In this document: positions 16,599 to 25,464 of the stretch, piece after piece
How the letters are laid out: every line of letters begins with the position of its first letter
Position numbering within the stretch: position 1 is the first letter of the stretch
Origin: MED-G116 sp038147495
Lineage (GTDB): Bacteria; Pseudomonadota; Alphaproteobacteria; Puniceispirillales; Puniceispirillaceae
NCBI GenBank assembly: GCA_038147495.1
Contig: JAYQTT010000016.1
Span: forward strand, 124,001 to 188,000
Direction: 5' to 3'
DNA length: 64,000 nt
The notes under the pieces: generated by a model
What the model saw: the letters and a program-made list of their open reading frames with translations, nothing else
The model's database searches: none
Told to the model about the DNA's origin: nothing
Program-made: the position numbers and the translations under genes

Positions 16599-18527
16599 TT
16601 AGCCCTTGCCGCGCCACGGGATGACCCGTCCGATCACCCACCGCATCACAAGATCAAAGATCAGACCAAGCAAGCCCATAATCAGGATCGTCACCCAGAT
16701 CAATTCATAATCCGATACGGTGCGCGCCACATTCTCGATGAAGCCAATACCGGTTGTACCTGCAAGCATCTCGGCAGCGACCAGAGTGCCCCAGCAAACA
16801 CCGATTGAGATTCGAACACCGGTCAGAATTTCCGGCATCGCATTCGGCAAGATCACATGCCGCAAGATCTGTCCATTGGATGCGCCAAGCGAATGCGAGG
16901 CCCTGATCTTCGACAGTTGCGTGCCCGAGGCTCCAGTCCGCGCCGAAATCACCATTATGGCAAAGGCAACCATGAACAGCAGGAAGATCTTGCCATCGTC
17001 CTGAATACCGAAAATCGTCAAAATCAGAGGCGCCCATGCCAGCGGCGGCACTGGCCGATAAAGTTCGATCAGCGGATCAAAGAAGGATTTGAAAAAGCGC
17101 GACACGCCCATATAGATGCCAAGCGGCACGCCGATCAGCACGCCAAACGCCATCGCCATGATAACGCGGAACAGCGAGTCCCAGATATGCCCGTCCAACA
17201 TCGGCACAACGCCAAGGTAAACTTCACCTTGGGCCACGGCCAACAACCTGTCTTTGTAATTTGGCTCAAAATCACCATCACTGCCATGCACGCCATAATC
17301 GCCAGGCAGCATATCCACCAGACCATCAGGGATCAGGAACCCGACAACATCGGCAACTGGCAACCATTTCCACCACAGCAAGGTTGTGCCCTTATAACCA
17401 CCGCCATTTTCCAAATCGGGATTGGCAAGGGTTGCGAAGGTACCAACAACATCTGTTGGTTTTGGCAGCCAACGCCCCGGCCCCTGCTCGGTACATTGGG
17501 TCCGTGACTTGACGACACCGTCACCCGGGAAGAACAGAGACTCAACGACGCCAAGCCCACCTTTCGCCTCAGAAACAGCAGCGAAAAGGTCATCTGTGGC
17601 GCTTTCAACGCCAGACATGGCACTTGCAGGGAAGATCGTTCCGTCATCGATACGCTTGAAAATACGATCGACCGCCTTCACATAGGCGTTGCGTTCCGCC
17701 TCTTGTGCATTGTCCAGCTGCATCGAGGGGTCAGGTTTTTTCAACTCCTTCAGAAAGGCTTTGGTCTCTGCGATCAGACGCTTTGACTCAGGCGAAATAT
17801 TCCGGATTTTCAGGAAAATCTCTGCCGTCTCCTGAATCTCGCCGGTCACGCTATCAAACAGGACGCCGCGCGGTGTTATCGGCAAAAGCGGTATTTCAAC
17901 CTCTGACGTGCCCCATTTCGGTTGCTCGAAGGCCTCTGCTTCGGGGCGCAGATCATCATAATTCCCACGAAGCTGCGCCGCCACATCGCGCAGGCGAGTC
18001 TCAACGCCGCCAAGCGCATCTATTGCCGATGCATCCACAAAGTCGGAATTCGACAGCATGCTCATTAAAGCAGCCGTATTGGCAAGCGCATTGCGCAGCT
18101 TTGTCTCTTCATTCGGGCTGAATACAGATGGCGGGAAGCTGGCTATCAGCTTGTCAACCTGAGCCTTGTTGCGCACAACCAAGGTGGTTGATTTCAAATA
18201 ACGTGACTCGATTGGCAACGCCGCGGTGATCGGCGACATTGCCTCCTCGACCTTGGCCACCTGACACAACTCATTTGCAGCAGTCGGAAAGACAGCGCGT
18301 GCCATGCCCCATGAATAATAGAACCAGACCAACAACAGCGCAGAAACCCCGCACATGGCCCAATACCAGCCACCCTTGGTGCGCTCCGGATCGCCAAAAA
18401 CTTCATCCTTGGCACGAAGGCGCGTCTGTTTCAGACCGACGTGAATTGAAATCACGAAGGTTGCGATCAATCCAATGATCAGGATGAGGGCGACCAGCGC
18501 CCGATTATCAGAAAGCCAATCAAACAC
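16599..18527 (-). CDS. tauC: Taurine-type ABC transporter permease with a very long N-terminal extension
   Basis: The 642-residue protein is more than twice the length of E. coli TauC (275). Two hydrophobic segments (about 9-30 and 55-75) are followed by a soluble stretch of roughly 350 residues, rich in charged helices, with no family I recognise. The last ~215 residues are a normal binding-protein-dependent permease with the EAA-type loop SHSLGASNGQILRHVILPNA. The start is GTG at 18527, inside the tauB stop region (8-bp overlap), with GAGGAG upstream. TauC should form the inner-membrane channel for TauA-delivered substrate. The extension probably faces the periplasm between the second helix and the core; its role is unknown. 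Confidence 0.85.
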   Translation of the reverse strand: MFDWLSDNRALVALILIIGLIATFVISIHVGLKQTRLRAKDEVFGDPERTKGGWYWAMCGVSALLLVWFYYSWGMARAVFPTAANELCQVAKVEEAMSPITAALPIESRYLKSTTLVVRNKAQVDKLIASFPPSVFSPNEETKLRNALANTAALMSMLSNSDFVDASAIDALGGVETRLRDVAAQLRGNYDDLRPEAEAFEQPKWGTSEVEIPLLPITPRGVLFDSVTGEIQETAEIFLKIRNISPESKRLIAETKAFLKELKKPDPSMQLDNAQEAERNAYVKAVDRIFKRIDDGTIFPASAMSGVESATDDLFAAVSEAKGGLGVVESLFFPGDGVVKSRTQCTEQGPGRWLPKPTDVVGTFATLANPDLENGGGYKGTTLLWWKWLPVADVVGFLIPDGLVDMLPGDYGVHGSDGDFEPNYKDRLLAVAQGEVYLGVVPMLDGHIWDSLFRVIMAMAFGVLIGVPLGIYMGVSRFFKSFFDPLIELYRPVPPLAWAPLILTIFGIQDDGKIFLLFMVAFAIMVISARTGASGTQLSKIRASHSLGASNGQILRHVILPNAMPEILTGVRISIGVCWGTLVAAEMLAGTTGIGFIENVARTVSDYELIWVTILIMGLLGLIFDLVMRWVIGRVIPWRGKG

Positions 18528-19317
18528 CGCCCATAATCTCCTCTTCCATATCCCAGATCATGGTGAGAATTTCTTCCCGTATCGCGCTGAACTTCTTTTC
18601 CTGCTTGATCTCGCGAAGCGAGCGCTTCAGGCCCATTTCAGCAAAGGGCAACTTGTACTCTCGGTGAATACGGCCGGGACGCGGGGCCATCACAAAGAGC
18701 CGCTCGCCAAGCAACAACGCCTCTTCAACCGAATGGGTAATCACGATGATTGTCTTGCCGGTCTTTTTCCACAATTCGAGGATCAAAGACTGCATCTTCT
18801 CTCGTGTCAGCGCATCAAGCGCGCCAAGCGGCTCATCCATCAGGATCAGATCGGGGTCATTCACAAGGCAGCGGGCCAATGCCACGCGCTGCTGCATACC
18901 GCCGGAAAGCTGATAGGTTGGTGTGTCGCCAAAGCCTTGAAGCCCGACCGTATCAAGCCAGTAATTGACCAGCTCAACCGATTCCGATTCCGGCATACCC
19001 TTCATGCGAAGGCCGAAATCAACATTTCTTGCCACCGGCAACCATTCGAACAGCGCCCCTTGCTGAAAGACCATGCCACGCTCGGCGCCGGGAGCCTCAA
19101 TGTCGACGCCGCCAAGTTGCAAGGTGCCGCTGGTTGGATTGATGAAGCCTGCGATCATATTCAGCAAGGTTGTCTTACCACATCCCGATGGTCCGAGCAC
19201 CGTCAGGATCTCGCCCTCTTTCAGATCAAACTGGATGTTTTTCAGCGCCTCAACCTTGGCGCCCGAAACCGGGTCGGTGAAGGTCATGCAGAGGTCTTTG
19301 CAATGTAGATCAGACAT
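18520..19317 (-). CDS. tauB: Taurine ABC transporter ATP-binding protein
   Basis: The 265-residue ABC ATPase has Walker A GPSGCGKTTLLN near residue 42, signature LSGGMQQRVALARC near 137, and Walker B LILMDEPLGALD. The H-loop lies in VITHSVEEALLL. This is the nitrate/sulfonate/taurine subfamily. The open frame extends to 19458, but the ATG at 19317 gives the usual N terminus. It overlaps tauC by 8 bp and follows tauA after an 86-bp spacer containing a hairpin. It powers uptake at the cytoplasmic face. Confidence 0.9.
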   Translation of the reverse strand: MSDLHCKDLCMTFTDPVSGAKVEALKNIQFDLKEGEILTVLGPSGCGKTTLLNMIAGFINPTSGTLQLGGVDIEAPGAERGMVFQQGALFEWLPVARNVDFGLRMKGMPESESVELVNYWLDTVGLQGFGDTPTYQLSGGMQQRVALARCLVNDPDLILMDEPLGALDALTREKMQSLILELWKKTGKTIIVITHSVEEALLLGERLFVMAPRPGRIHREYKLPFAEMGLKRSLREIKQEKKFSAIREEILTMIWDMEEEIMGGV

Positions 19318-19351
19318 GTTCAGCCATCTATTTCTATAAATAAGTAGCAAA

Positions 19352-19375
19352 CAAGGCCCGCGTGAACGGGCCTTG
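19352..19375. other. Intercistronic hairpin between tauA and tauB
   Basis: CAAGGCCCG (19352-19360) and CGGGCCTTG (19367-19375) form a perfect 9-bp stem with a 6-nt loop. On the minus strand it is followed by TTTGCT, too short a T-tract for full termination. Such stems after a binding-protein gene usually act as partial terminators or protect the 3' end, giving more TauA than TauBC. Confidence 0.7.
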
Positions 19376-19403
19376 CTTTTATTCTTGTATTGGCAATAAC
19401 AGC

Positions 19404-20384
19404 CTACTCCAGATATTCGCCAGTGATCACCTTGGCGATCTTCTCGTCGACGTTCCAAGCACCAGGCTTCTTGAACACGAGGCCAAGTGATTCAGCAGCA
19501 GCTGCCGCGATGCCGTTTGGACCGAAGTAGTCACTCTGCTGTTGTGCGATTGTCGGGAATACAAAGCCAGCCATCTGGTTCTTGGTGGTTTCGTAATCCA
19601 TACCAGCGTCAGCAGCCACTTTCTTGATCTGCAATGTCTTGCCTTTCCATGCCAGATTCGCCTCTTCAGTTACCTGAAGGAAGGTGCGAAGCAGGTCAGG
19701 ATTCTCTGTTGCAAACTTCTCGGTCACAGACACAACGTCAAATGAACCGATACCGGCATCTGACTTTTCCTGTGTTGACATGATTGGCGTACCAACTTCG
19801 CCAGCGGCCTTTGCCGATGCGCCACCAAAGATACATGCCATGGCAACAGAACCATCAGCCAATGATACCGCACCGTCTGCTGGTGCCTGGTCAACGATGG
19901 TCATGGTTGAGATATCAACGTCAAGTGCCGCCATTTGCTTGCGGAACGAGAAGTCAGCCATTGTGTTCAATGGCACAGCCACTGTTTGGCCCTCAAGCTC
20001 TGATGCGTTTGCAGAGGTGATGCCAAGGCTATTGTTTACGAAACAATCATTGGCCTCATACACAACCGCGATTGAAACCATCTTCAATGGCGCACCTTGC
20101 TGGATGGCGGTTACAAATGGTGCAAGACCCTGTGAGTAGGCGATGTCAATATCGCCAGCCAACATGGCCTCTGTCATCTGAACACCAGTTGAAAAATCTG
20201 TCCAGTTCACATCAACGCCCATCGCGTCGTCATAGGCCTTGTCGACCTTTGCAATCTGGTTTGGTGTCGCCCATTCGAGGAAAAAAGCTACATTGACTGA
20301 GTCAGCAGCCTGAGCAGCAGAGGCAATTCCTCCTGCCACTACAACAGCCGAAGCGGCCATGTATTTTTTCAAGATATTACGCAT
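19404..20384 (-). CDS. tauA: Taurine ABC transporter substrate-binding protein
   Basis: The 326-residue periplasmic binding protein has a signal peptide: MRNILKKY, a hydrophobic core, then cleavage after AQA near residue 26. The mature part is a SsuA/TauA/NMT1-type fold (VAFFLEWATPNQIAKVDKAY; DIDIAYSQGLAPFVTAIQQG). AGGGAGA lies before the ATG. It is the first gene of tauABC. Taurine is the expected ligand from the cluster; related sulfonates or nitrogen compounds cannot be excluded by sequence. It should be expressed more than tauBC because of the hairpin behind it. Confidence 0.9.
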   Translation of the reverse strand: MRNILKKYMAASAVVVAGGIASAAQAADSVNVAFFLEWATPNQIAKVDKAYDDAMGVDVNWTDFSTGVQMTEAMLAGDIDIAYSQGLAPFVTAIQQGAPLKMVSIAVVYEANDCFVNNSLGITSANASELEGQTVAVPLNTMADFSFRKQMAALDVDISTMTIVDQAPADGAVSLADGSVAMACIFGGASAKAAGEVGTPIMSTQEKSDAGIGSFDVVSVTEKFATENPDLLRTFLQVTEEANLAWKGKTLQIKKVAADAGMDYETTKNQMAGFVFPTIAQQQSDYFGPNGIAAAAAESLGLVFKKPGAWNVDEKIAKVITGEYLE

Positions 20385-20746
20385 TAATTGTCTCCCTGTG
20401 ATTCATATAAAGCGTCATTGGCTCTAATGATTTTCAATATCAACCATCGGCACCATTTTGCACAGCAACAACGCCCATAGTTCAGATCGTCAAATACCCT
20501 AACACTTCATGACATTTTTAAAACAGTAAATTCACAAACTGCCTAAAACAACAGTAAATCCGACCATATATATTTGTATTACCTCGCTCATTTTGATCTG
20601 ATTGCCCGTTAAAGCTTGCCAAATTCCAGCCAATGTTCATTTTGACCAACTAGGGATAGCGAGGGCGCGTGCCATCTGTTATGCCAATAAAAACCAGAAA
20701 AACTTTTATCAAACCGAATCGCATAACTTTTCAGGAAGAGAGCGGC
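20385..20746. other. Intergenic region between divergent tauA and flavin monooxygenase genes
   Basis: This 362-bp AT-rich spacer holds a 10-bp direct repeat, AACAGTAAAT, at 20522-20531 and 20550-20559 (28-bp period), a possible regulator site for tauA. The 5' extension of the monooxygenase reading frame (20669-20746) lacks a ribosome site and is not counted as coding. I see no RNA gene. Confidence 0.5.
20522..20559. repeat. 10-bp direct repeat upstream of tauA
   Basis: AACAGTAAAT occurs twice, 28 bp apart, about 140-175 bp upstream of the tauA start. Direct repeats suit MocR-type regulators, but this motif is not obvious in front of tpa or pta, so the link to TauR is weak. Confidence 0.4.
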
Positions 20747-21874
20747 ATGCAGGACAAAATTGCGGTCAGCGGCACAGGCATTGCAGGTCTTGCAGCGGCA
20801 AATGCCATTGCCCTGTCCGGCTATAAATGTCTGCTGATCGGTCCACCCCCGGCACCGCTCGCAGGCGGCTTACAGCTGGCACCCAATGGTTGGTCGGCTC
20901 TGGAGACGCTCGGCATAAAGACAGCAGCACTGAAGGCAGCAACGCGTTTCAATGAAATCGTGGTGCGCGGCCTTGAAACCGGCGGCACCCTGATCCGATT
21001 GCCACTACATGACATCTATGCCGGCATGGCGCGGGCCGACCTTGCAGCAATCCTGAATGAACATCTCAGCGCCCAAAATGGGACCAAACATATCGGCTCG
21101 ATAATTGATCAGGTTACCGAGACACAAGATGGGCTGGCCATCATCGACAAGAACAGCGATTTACACCGGGCCATCGGACTTGTCGCGGCAGATGGCATTC
21201 ATGGATTTGGCCGGTCTTATGTCTCCAGCCAGCCAGACGCCTTGGCCGGTGGTGGCGAGACCAAACTGGCAATGCGTGTCGTCCTGCCACTGTCGATGTT
21301 GCCCGCTACCTTCTCACACCCTGTAAGCAATCTCTGGCTTGGTGATGGCGCACATGTGGTGCATTACCCGATCCGGAGCCACGCCAACATTGTTGTCACC
21401 CTGCCACGCAAGCTGGCCAATTCGAATTGGCAAGACCGGCTGTTTGGCCGGACATCACCATTACGTGCGCTGGCAGATCCCGCAATCGACTGGACAGCAA
21501 CGCCGCTGCCAAAACCGGGGGTGGGCCCATGTTGGCGTCGGGATCGGGTGGTGTTGGCCGGTGACGCCGCCCATGTCATGCCGCCACATCTTGCCCAAGG
21601 CGCGGGCCAGAGTCTTCAGGACGCCGCCTGTCTGATGGATGCTTTGCAAAACAGTGACAATCCGGGCGACGCGTTTAGCCGCTATGCCAGACATCGGGCA
21701 GGTGCCGTTGCGCGCATTGCCGAAAAAGCGGAAATATCGGGCCGCATTATGGGTCTGTCAGGCATGCCGGCATTGCTGCGCAATATGGCGCTTGATTTTG
21801 GTGGTGAGACACTCATGCGCAGCTGGCTGGCCGAAGTCTGGGCCGCCGATCAGGGGCTGCATACACCCGCCTGA
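20747..21874 (+). CDS. FAD-dependent monooxygenase (group A aromatic hydroxylase/UbiH-like)
   Basis: The 375-residue protein has N-terminal GTGIAGLAAANAIA for FAD and a C-terminal GDAAHVMPPHLAQGAGQ, the second flavin/ribityl motif of single-component flavin monooxygenases. The middle DG segment (VAADGIHGFGRS) is also present. The upstream in-frame TTG/ATG codons from 20669 lack a ribosome site; AGGAAGAG lies before the ATG at 20747. It is divergent from tauA and convergent with a dioxygenase gene. The substrate is unknown. Salicylate-like aromatics or a ubiquinone-pathway ring are the usual options for the family. Confidence 0.8.
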   Translation: MQDKIAVSGTGIAGLAAANAIALSGYKCLLIGPPPAPLAGGLQLAPNGWSALETLGIKTAALKAATRFNEIVVRGLETGGTLIRLPLHDIYAGMARADLAAILNEHLSAQNGTKHIGSIIDQVTETQDGLAIIDKNSDLHRAIGLVAADGIHGFGRSYVSSQPDALAGGGETKLAMRVVLPLSMLPATFSHPVSNLWLGDGAHVVHYPIRSHANIVVTLPRKLANSNWQDRLFGRTSPLRALADPAIDWTATPLPKPGVGPCWRRDRVVLAGDAAHVMPPHLAQGAGQSLQDAACLMDALQNSDNPGDAFSRYARHRAGAVARIAEKAEISGRIMGLSGMPALLRNMALDFGGETLMRSWLAEVWAADQGLHTPA

Positions 21875-21890
21875 CCGCACCGACTGCGGT
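21874..21890. terminator. Weak hairpin between convergent genes
   Basis: ACCGCA and TGCGGT (loop CCGAC) form a 6-bp stem in the 18-bp gap between two convergent stop codons. There is no good T-tract, so termination is only possible, not clear. Confidence 0.25.
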
Positions 21891-21892
21891 TC

Positions 21893-22996
21893 CTAGCAGA
21901 GCCCGTGGGTTCTGACAGCGCTCTCGAAATCCTCGCGGTTGACATAGGCGCCTGCCATTTTCCGCCGTCCCTGAAACGGGCCGCGGCCATGCAGAACGCG
22001 CCAATTATCGAAAACGAGCATATCACCCGGCTGCAACGTATAACGCCATTGAAAGGCCGGGTCATTGGCCAGCTTGTCAAACGCACGGATGCCAGCATAT
22101 AGCGCCCGCATATCATCTTGCGGCAACTTAACCGTGTCACGGTCGTAATTATTGAATGACACCTGAACCAGCTTGCCGGTCTCATCATTACGCAAGATCG
22201 GTCGGCGCGCACGCAGCACCACGCCGTCACCCTTATAGATTCCGGTCACGCCAATCCGCTCAAGGTCGGCATGAATTTGTGGCGCGGTGCGGCGGAGCTC
22301 ATCGGCAATCCTGAAGCCATCGACCATAATCGATTCACCACCTGTCGCGTCATAATCGACACAAAGCAGCATCTGCAGCCCCGGCGCATCATGGCTGTAT
22401 GTCCCATCGGTATGCGGGCGCAGTTCTTTTGGCGTGTAGGCCGAATCGGCCATGTTTTCATTCGCCTCAAATTCCCACAATCCGCCAAAAATCGTGTGCC
22501 GGACATAGCCAACACGATCAACAATTTCTGCCACGGCAGGCTTGCTGCGCGGCATATCTGTAACAACGGCAAAGCCGTTCTTTGCGATGATTTCCAGCAT
22601 ACCGCCAGCCCCATTTTCGCGCATCACATCGGCGTGCGAAATCCGCAGGCTGGCATCATCGATTGAGCTGGCATCCCAGATAACCGGGGTCGGCATTGCA
22701 AGCGTATCATGCGGCTCTGCATAGGCCGTGAGGAAGGCATTATCATAGCACACCACATCATCAAGATCGGGCCAGCGGATCTGCAAAGCAGAACCATCTG
22801 CCTCAAGATGCGCCTCAACCGGACGGATCGCGGGGTCAACTTCGCAGGTGAACAATTCCCTTTGATAAGATCGGCTGTCGAAACTGATCGGGTCACGCGC
22901 GTTGTCACGCAACCAGAAATAGTCAAAATCAACCTCGCCATTTCCGGCGATGGTTACACTCAGCCCTTGGTCACGTAAATTCAGATTGCTCAACAT
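21893..22996 (-). CDS. Gamma-butyrobetaine hydroxylase-like 2-oxoglutarate/Fe(II) dioxygenase
   Basis: The 367-residue protein combines a DUF971-like N-terminal domain (DYFWLRDNARDP near 25-36) with a TauD/TfdA catalytic domain. Fe(II) ligands are His195 and Asp197 (HTDGTY) and probably His336 (VLHGRGPF); the Arg for 2-oxoglutarate follows. This is the gamma-butyrobetaine/trimethyllysine dioxygenase family. The N-terminal cysteine cluster that binds zinc in typical members is missing after WLRDN, so that site looks lost. No carnitine genes are nearby, so the substrate may be another trimethylammonium or phosphonate compound. AAGAGG precedes the ATG. Confidence 0.8.
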   Translation of the reverse strand: MLSNLNLRDQGLSVTIAGNGEVDFDYFWLRDNARDPISFDSRSYQRELFTCEVDPAIRPVEAHLEADGSALQIRWPDLDDVVCYDNAFLTAYAEPHDTLAMPTPVIWDASSIDDASLRISHADVMRENGAGGMLEIIAKNGFAVVTDMPRSKPAVAEIVDRVGYVRHTIFGGLWEFEANENMADSAYTPKELRPHTDGTYSHDAPGLQMLLCVDYDATGGESIMVDGFRIADELRRTAPQIHADLERIGVTGIYKGDGVVLRARRPILRNDETGKLVQVSFNNYDRDTVKLPQDDMRALYAGIRAFDKLANDPAFQWRYTLQPGDMLVFDNWRVLHGRGPFQGRRKMAGAYVNREDFESAVRTHGLC

Positions 22997-23195
22997 AACG
23001 ACACCTCTTGTTATCGGCGCAAGATTAGCCGTTCATTTCTCGCTAGGCAACCGATTGCTAGCCGTCTTCTTAAGCGGTTTTTGATCACTCTCAGGCTGTT
23101 TCTGACCCTTGGAAAACCAGCCTCATGGTGCTAGTGTTCGCACCCGCCTGAAAGGCACGCCTACAAACAGACAGCAACCGGGCTGTGTTGACAAG

Positions 23196-24191
23196 ATGAC
23201 CGACCATATCGCGCAAATGAAGACAGTGGTTGCCGAGGCGCAACGCCAATCGAACCGACCCGGTTTCGTTGTTGCAGCCCTATACAAATTTGCCAGCCTG
23301 CCAGATTTCGAACAGTTGCAACCGACAATCCAGAGATTGTGTGATGATGCCGGTGCACTTGGCACCATCTTGCTGGCAGAAGAGGGAATCAACGGAACAA
23401 TCTGCGCGCCTGAAGCTGGCATGACGACAATCATCGAATGGCTACAGGCGGAACCCCGCTTTGACGGCATGTCACTCAAATTCTCTGTGACGAATGAACA
23501 AGCCTTTTTGCGGATGAAGGTGCGCCTGAAAAAGGAAATCGTCACCATGGGTGTGCCCGACATCAAGCCGGCCGAAAAAACCGGAACCTATGTTGAGCCA
23601 AAGGACTGGAATACTTTGATTGCCGACCCGGACGTGATGGTAATCGACACACGCAACAGCTATGAGACGGCGATTGGTATGTTTGCCGGCGCGGTTGATC
23701 CGGAAACAACAAATTTTCGTGAATTCCCCGGCTGGGCAGAAACACTTGCGCATATGGATGATGCCTCACGCCCAAAAAAGCTGGCGATGTATTGCACCGG
23801 TGGCATTCGCTGCGAAAAGGCCTCTGCCTTGATGCAGGATCTGGGCTTTGAAGAAGTGTATCACCTCAAGGGTGGTATCTTGAAATATCTTGAGGATGTG
23901 CCGGAAGCGCAAAGCACATGGCAGGGCGAATGTTTTGTCTTTGATGGTCGTGTTGCGGTTGACCATGACCTCAAACCGGGAAGTTACAGCATGTGTCACG
24001 CCTGCCGGATGCCCTTATCGCAGGACGAGTTGACGCACCCCGATTATCAAGACGGGATCAGCTGTCATTATTGCAAGTCGGGTCAAAGCCCTGAGCAGGC
24101 AGAACGCTTTGCCGAACGGCAAAAGCAAATTAGACTTGCCCGCCAGCGGGGTGAAACCCATCTCGGAACAGGCCCACGTCAAAAAGACTGA
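23196..24191 (+). CDS. trhO: tRNA uridine(34) hydroxylase, rhodanese family
   Basis: TrhO (YceA) makes the 5-hydroxyuridine at tRNA position 34 that leads to 5-oxyacetyl or 5-methoxyuridine derivatives. The 331-residue protein has the N-terminal acylphosphatase-like domain (AEEGINGTIC near 61-70), then a rhodanese domain with catalytic Cys200 in CTGGIRCEKAS. The Cys-rich C terminus (CHACR, CHYC) is also family-typical. The frame is open back to a TTG at 23109; the ATG at 23196 gives the usual N terminus, although its ribosome site is weak. Confidence 0.9.
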   Translation: MTDHIAQMKTVVAEAQRQSNRPGFVVAALYKFASLPDFEQLQPTIQRLCDDAGALGTILLAEEGINGTICAPEAGMTTIIEWLQAEPRFDGMSLKFSVTNEQAFLRMKVRLKKEIVTMGVPDIKPAEKTGTYVEPKDWNTLIADPDVMVIDTRNSYETAIGMFAGAVDPETTNFREFPGWAETLAHMDDASRPKKLAMYCTGGIRCEKASALMQDLGFEEVYHLKGGILKYLEDVPEAQSTWQGECFVFDGRVAVDHDLKPGSYSMCHACRMPLSQDELTHPDYQDGISCHYCKSGQSPEQAERFAERQKQIRLARQRGETHLGTGPRQKD

Positions 24192-24233
24192 GCGCCCTCG
24201 TGCCGCAAGACACATAAAAAAAGGATGCCATCA

Positions 24234-25436
24234 ATGAGCAAGGTCATTTTTTCCAAGCCCTTCACCCAACAGGAACAGATCCCTGATGCCGGTATCGACC
24301 GGGCTGTGGAGATCATGAAAACCGGACGTCTTCACCGTTACAATCTGGTTGCGAATGAAGACAGCGAGGCAAGCAGCCTTGAAGTGGAATTTGCCCGCTG
24401 GCAGGAAGTTGATTACTGCCTTGCCTGCACCTCTGGTGGATATGCAATCCAGCTCGCGTTACGTGTTTGCGGCGTAAAACCCGGCGACAAAGTGCTCGCC
24501 AATGCCTATACGCTGGCACCTGTACCGGGTGCGATCCACAACGTTGGTGGTGAGCCGGTGCTTGTTGATATTGATGAAAATTATCACATTGATTTTGATG
24601 ATCTCGATAACAAAGCGGCCGCCAGTGGTGCCAAATTTCTTTTGCTGTCCCATATGCGGGGGCACATCGCCGATATGGACCGTGTTGTCGAGATCTGCAC
24701 CAAATACGGGATCTGCCTGATTGAGGATTGCGCCCACACGATGGGGGCAAAATGGCGTGGCGTGCGCTCTGGTAATTTTGGCACTGTCGCCGCCTTTTCG
24801 ACCCAGACATACAAGCATATGAACTCTGGTGAGGGTGGCTTTTTGACAACCAACGATGCCGAGATCGCTGCCCGCGCGGTTGTTTCTTCCGGCTCTTATA
24901 TGCTGTATGGCCGACATGGGGCGATCCCGGCCGAGGATATTTTCCAGAAAGTGCGGCTTCATTCGCCCAATTATTCCGGGCGCATGGACCAGATGAGAGC
25001 CGCGATATTGCGCGCCCAACTGCCCTTGCTTGAAGACAATCTGATGCGCTGGAATGTTTTGTATGACCGGTTGCATGCACGGCTCTCGGCTATGCAAGGG
25101 GTTATAATCCCACAGCGCAAACAGGAAGAATTCTATGTCGGGTCGTCGATTCAATTCCGTGTTGATTCGATCGCCCGCGAAAATATCCCGGCCTTTATCG
25201 CCGCCTGCAATGCGCGCGGTGTTGAGCTTAAATGGTTTGGCGAGGATGAACCGAAAGCCTATACCAGCCGTTACGACAGCTGGCGCTATATCGATGATAT
25301 TCCGGTTCTGCCAATGACGTTGAAGATTCTGGAAAAAACCCTCGACATGCGGGTGCCGTTAACCTTCACAGCTGAAGATTGTGACGTAATCGCCGACATC
25401 ATTGAAGATGAGCTAGGACGGCAAACCCAGCACTGA
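24234..25436 (+). CDS. DegT/DnrJ/EryC1-type PLP aminotransferase
   Basis: The 400-residue protein has the DegT fold: CTSGGYAIQLALRVCGVKPGD near the N-terminal PLP pocket, then IEDCAHTMGAKW. The PLP lysine lies in FSTQTYKHMNSGEGGFL near residue 205. AAGGA lies 8 nt before the ATG at 24234, favouring it over the ATG at 24225. It follows trhO by 42 bp. Family members usually aminate keto-sugars for surface polysaccharides or antibiotics, but no sugar-nucleotide gene is adjacent, so its substrate is open. Confidence 0.8.
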   Translation: MSKVIFSKPFTQQEQIPDAGIDRAVEIMKTGRLHRYNLVANEDSEASSLEVEFARWQEVDYCLACTSGGYAIQLALRVCGVKPGDKVLANAYTLAPVPGAIHNVGGEPVLVDIDENYHIDFDDLDNKAAASGAKFLLLSHMRGHIADMDRVVEICTKYGICLIEDCAHTMGAKWRGVRSGNFGTVAAFSTQTYKHMNSGEGGFLTTNDAEIAARAVVSSGSYMLYGRHGAIPAEDIFQKVRLHSPNYSGRMDQMRAAILRAQLPLLEDNLMRWNVLYDRLHARLSAMQGVIIPQRKQEEFYVGSSIQFRVDSIARENIPAFIAACNARGVELKWFGEDEPKAYTSRYDSWRYIDDIPVLPMTLKILEKTLDMRVPLTFTAEDCDVIADIIEDELGRQTQH

Positions 25437-25464
25437 TCACATATGTGCTGAAGATGCTGGTGTG

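Noticed and set aside
18475..19308. 277-residue plus-strand open frame opposite tauB
   Set aside because: Shadow of tauB; the opposite strand carries all Walker and signature motifs.
25438..25460. CAGCAC...GTGCTG inverted repeat and repeated AGATGCTGG between convergent genes
   Set aside because: Short stem with an 11-nt loop and no T-tract; the 9-mer repeat is partly within coding sequence and may be chance.
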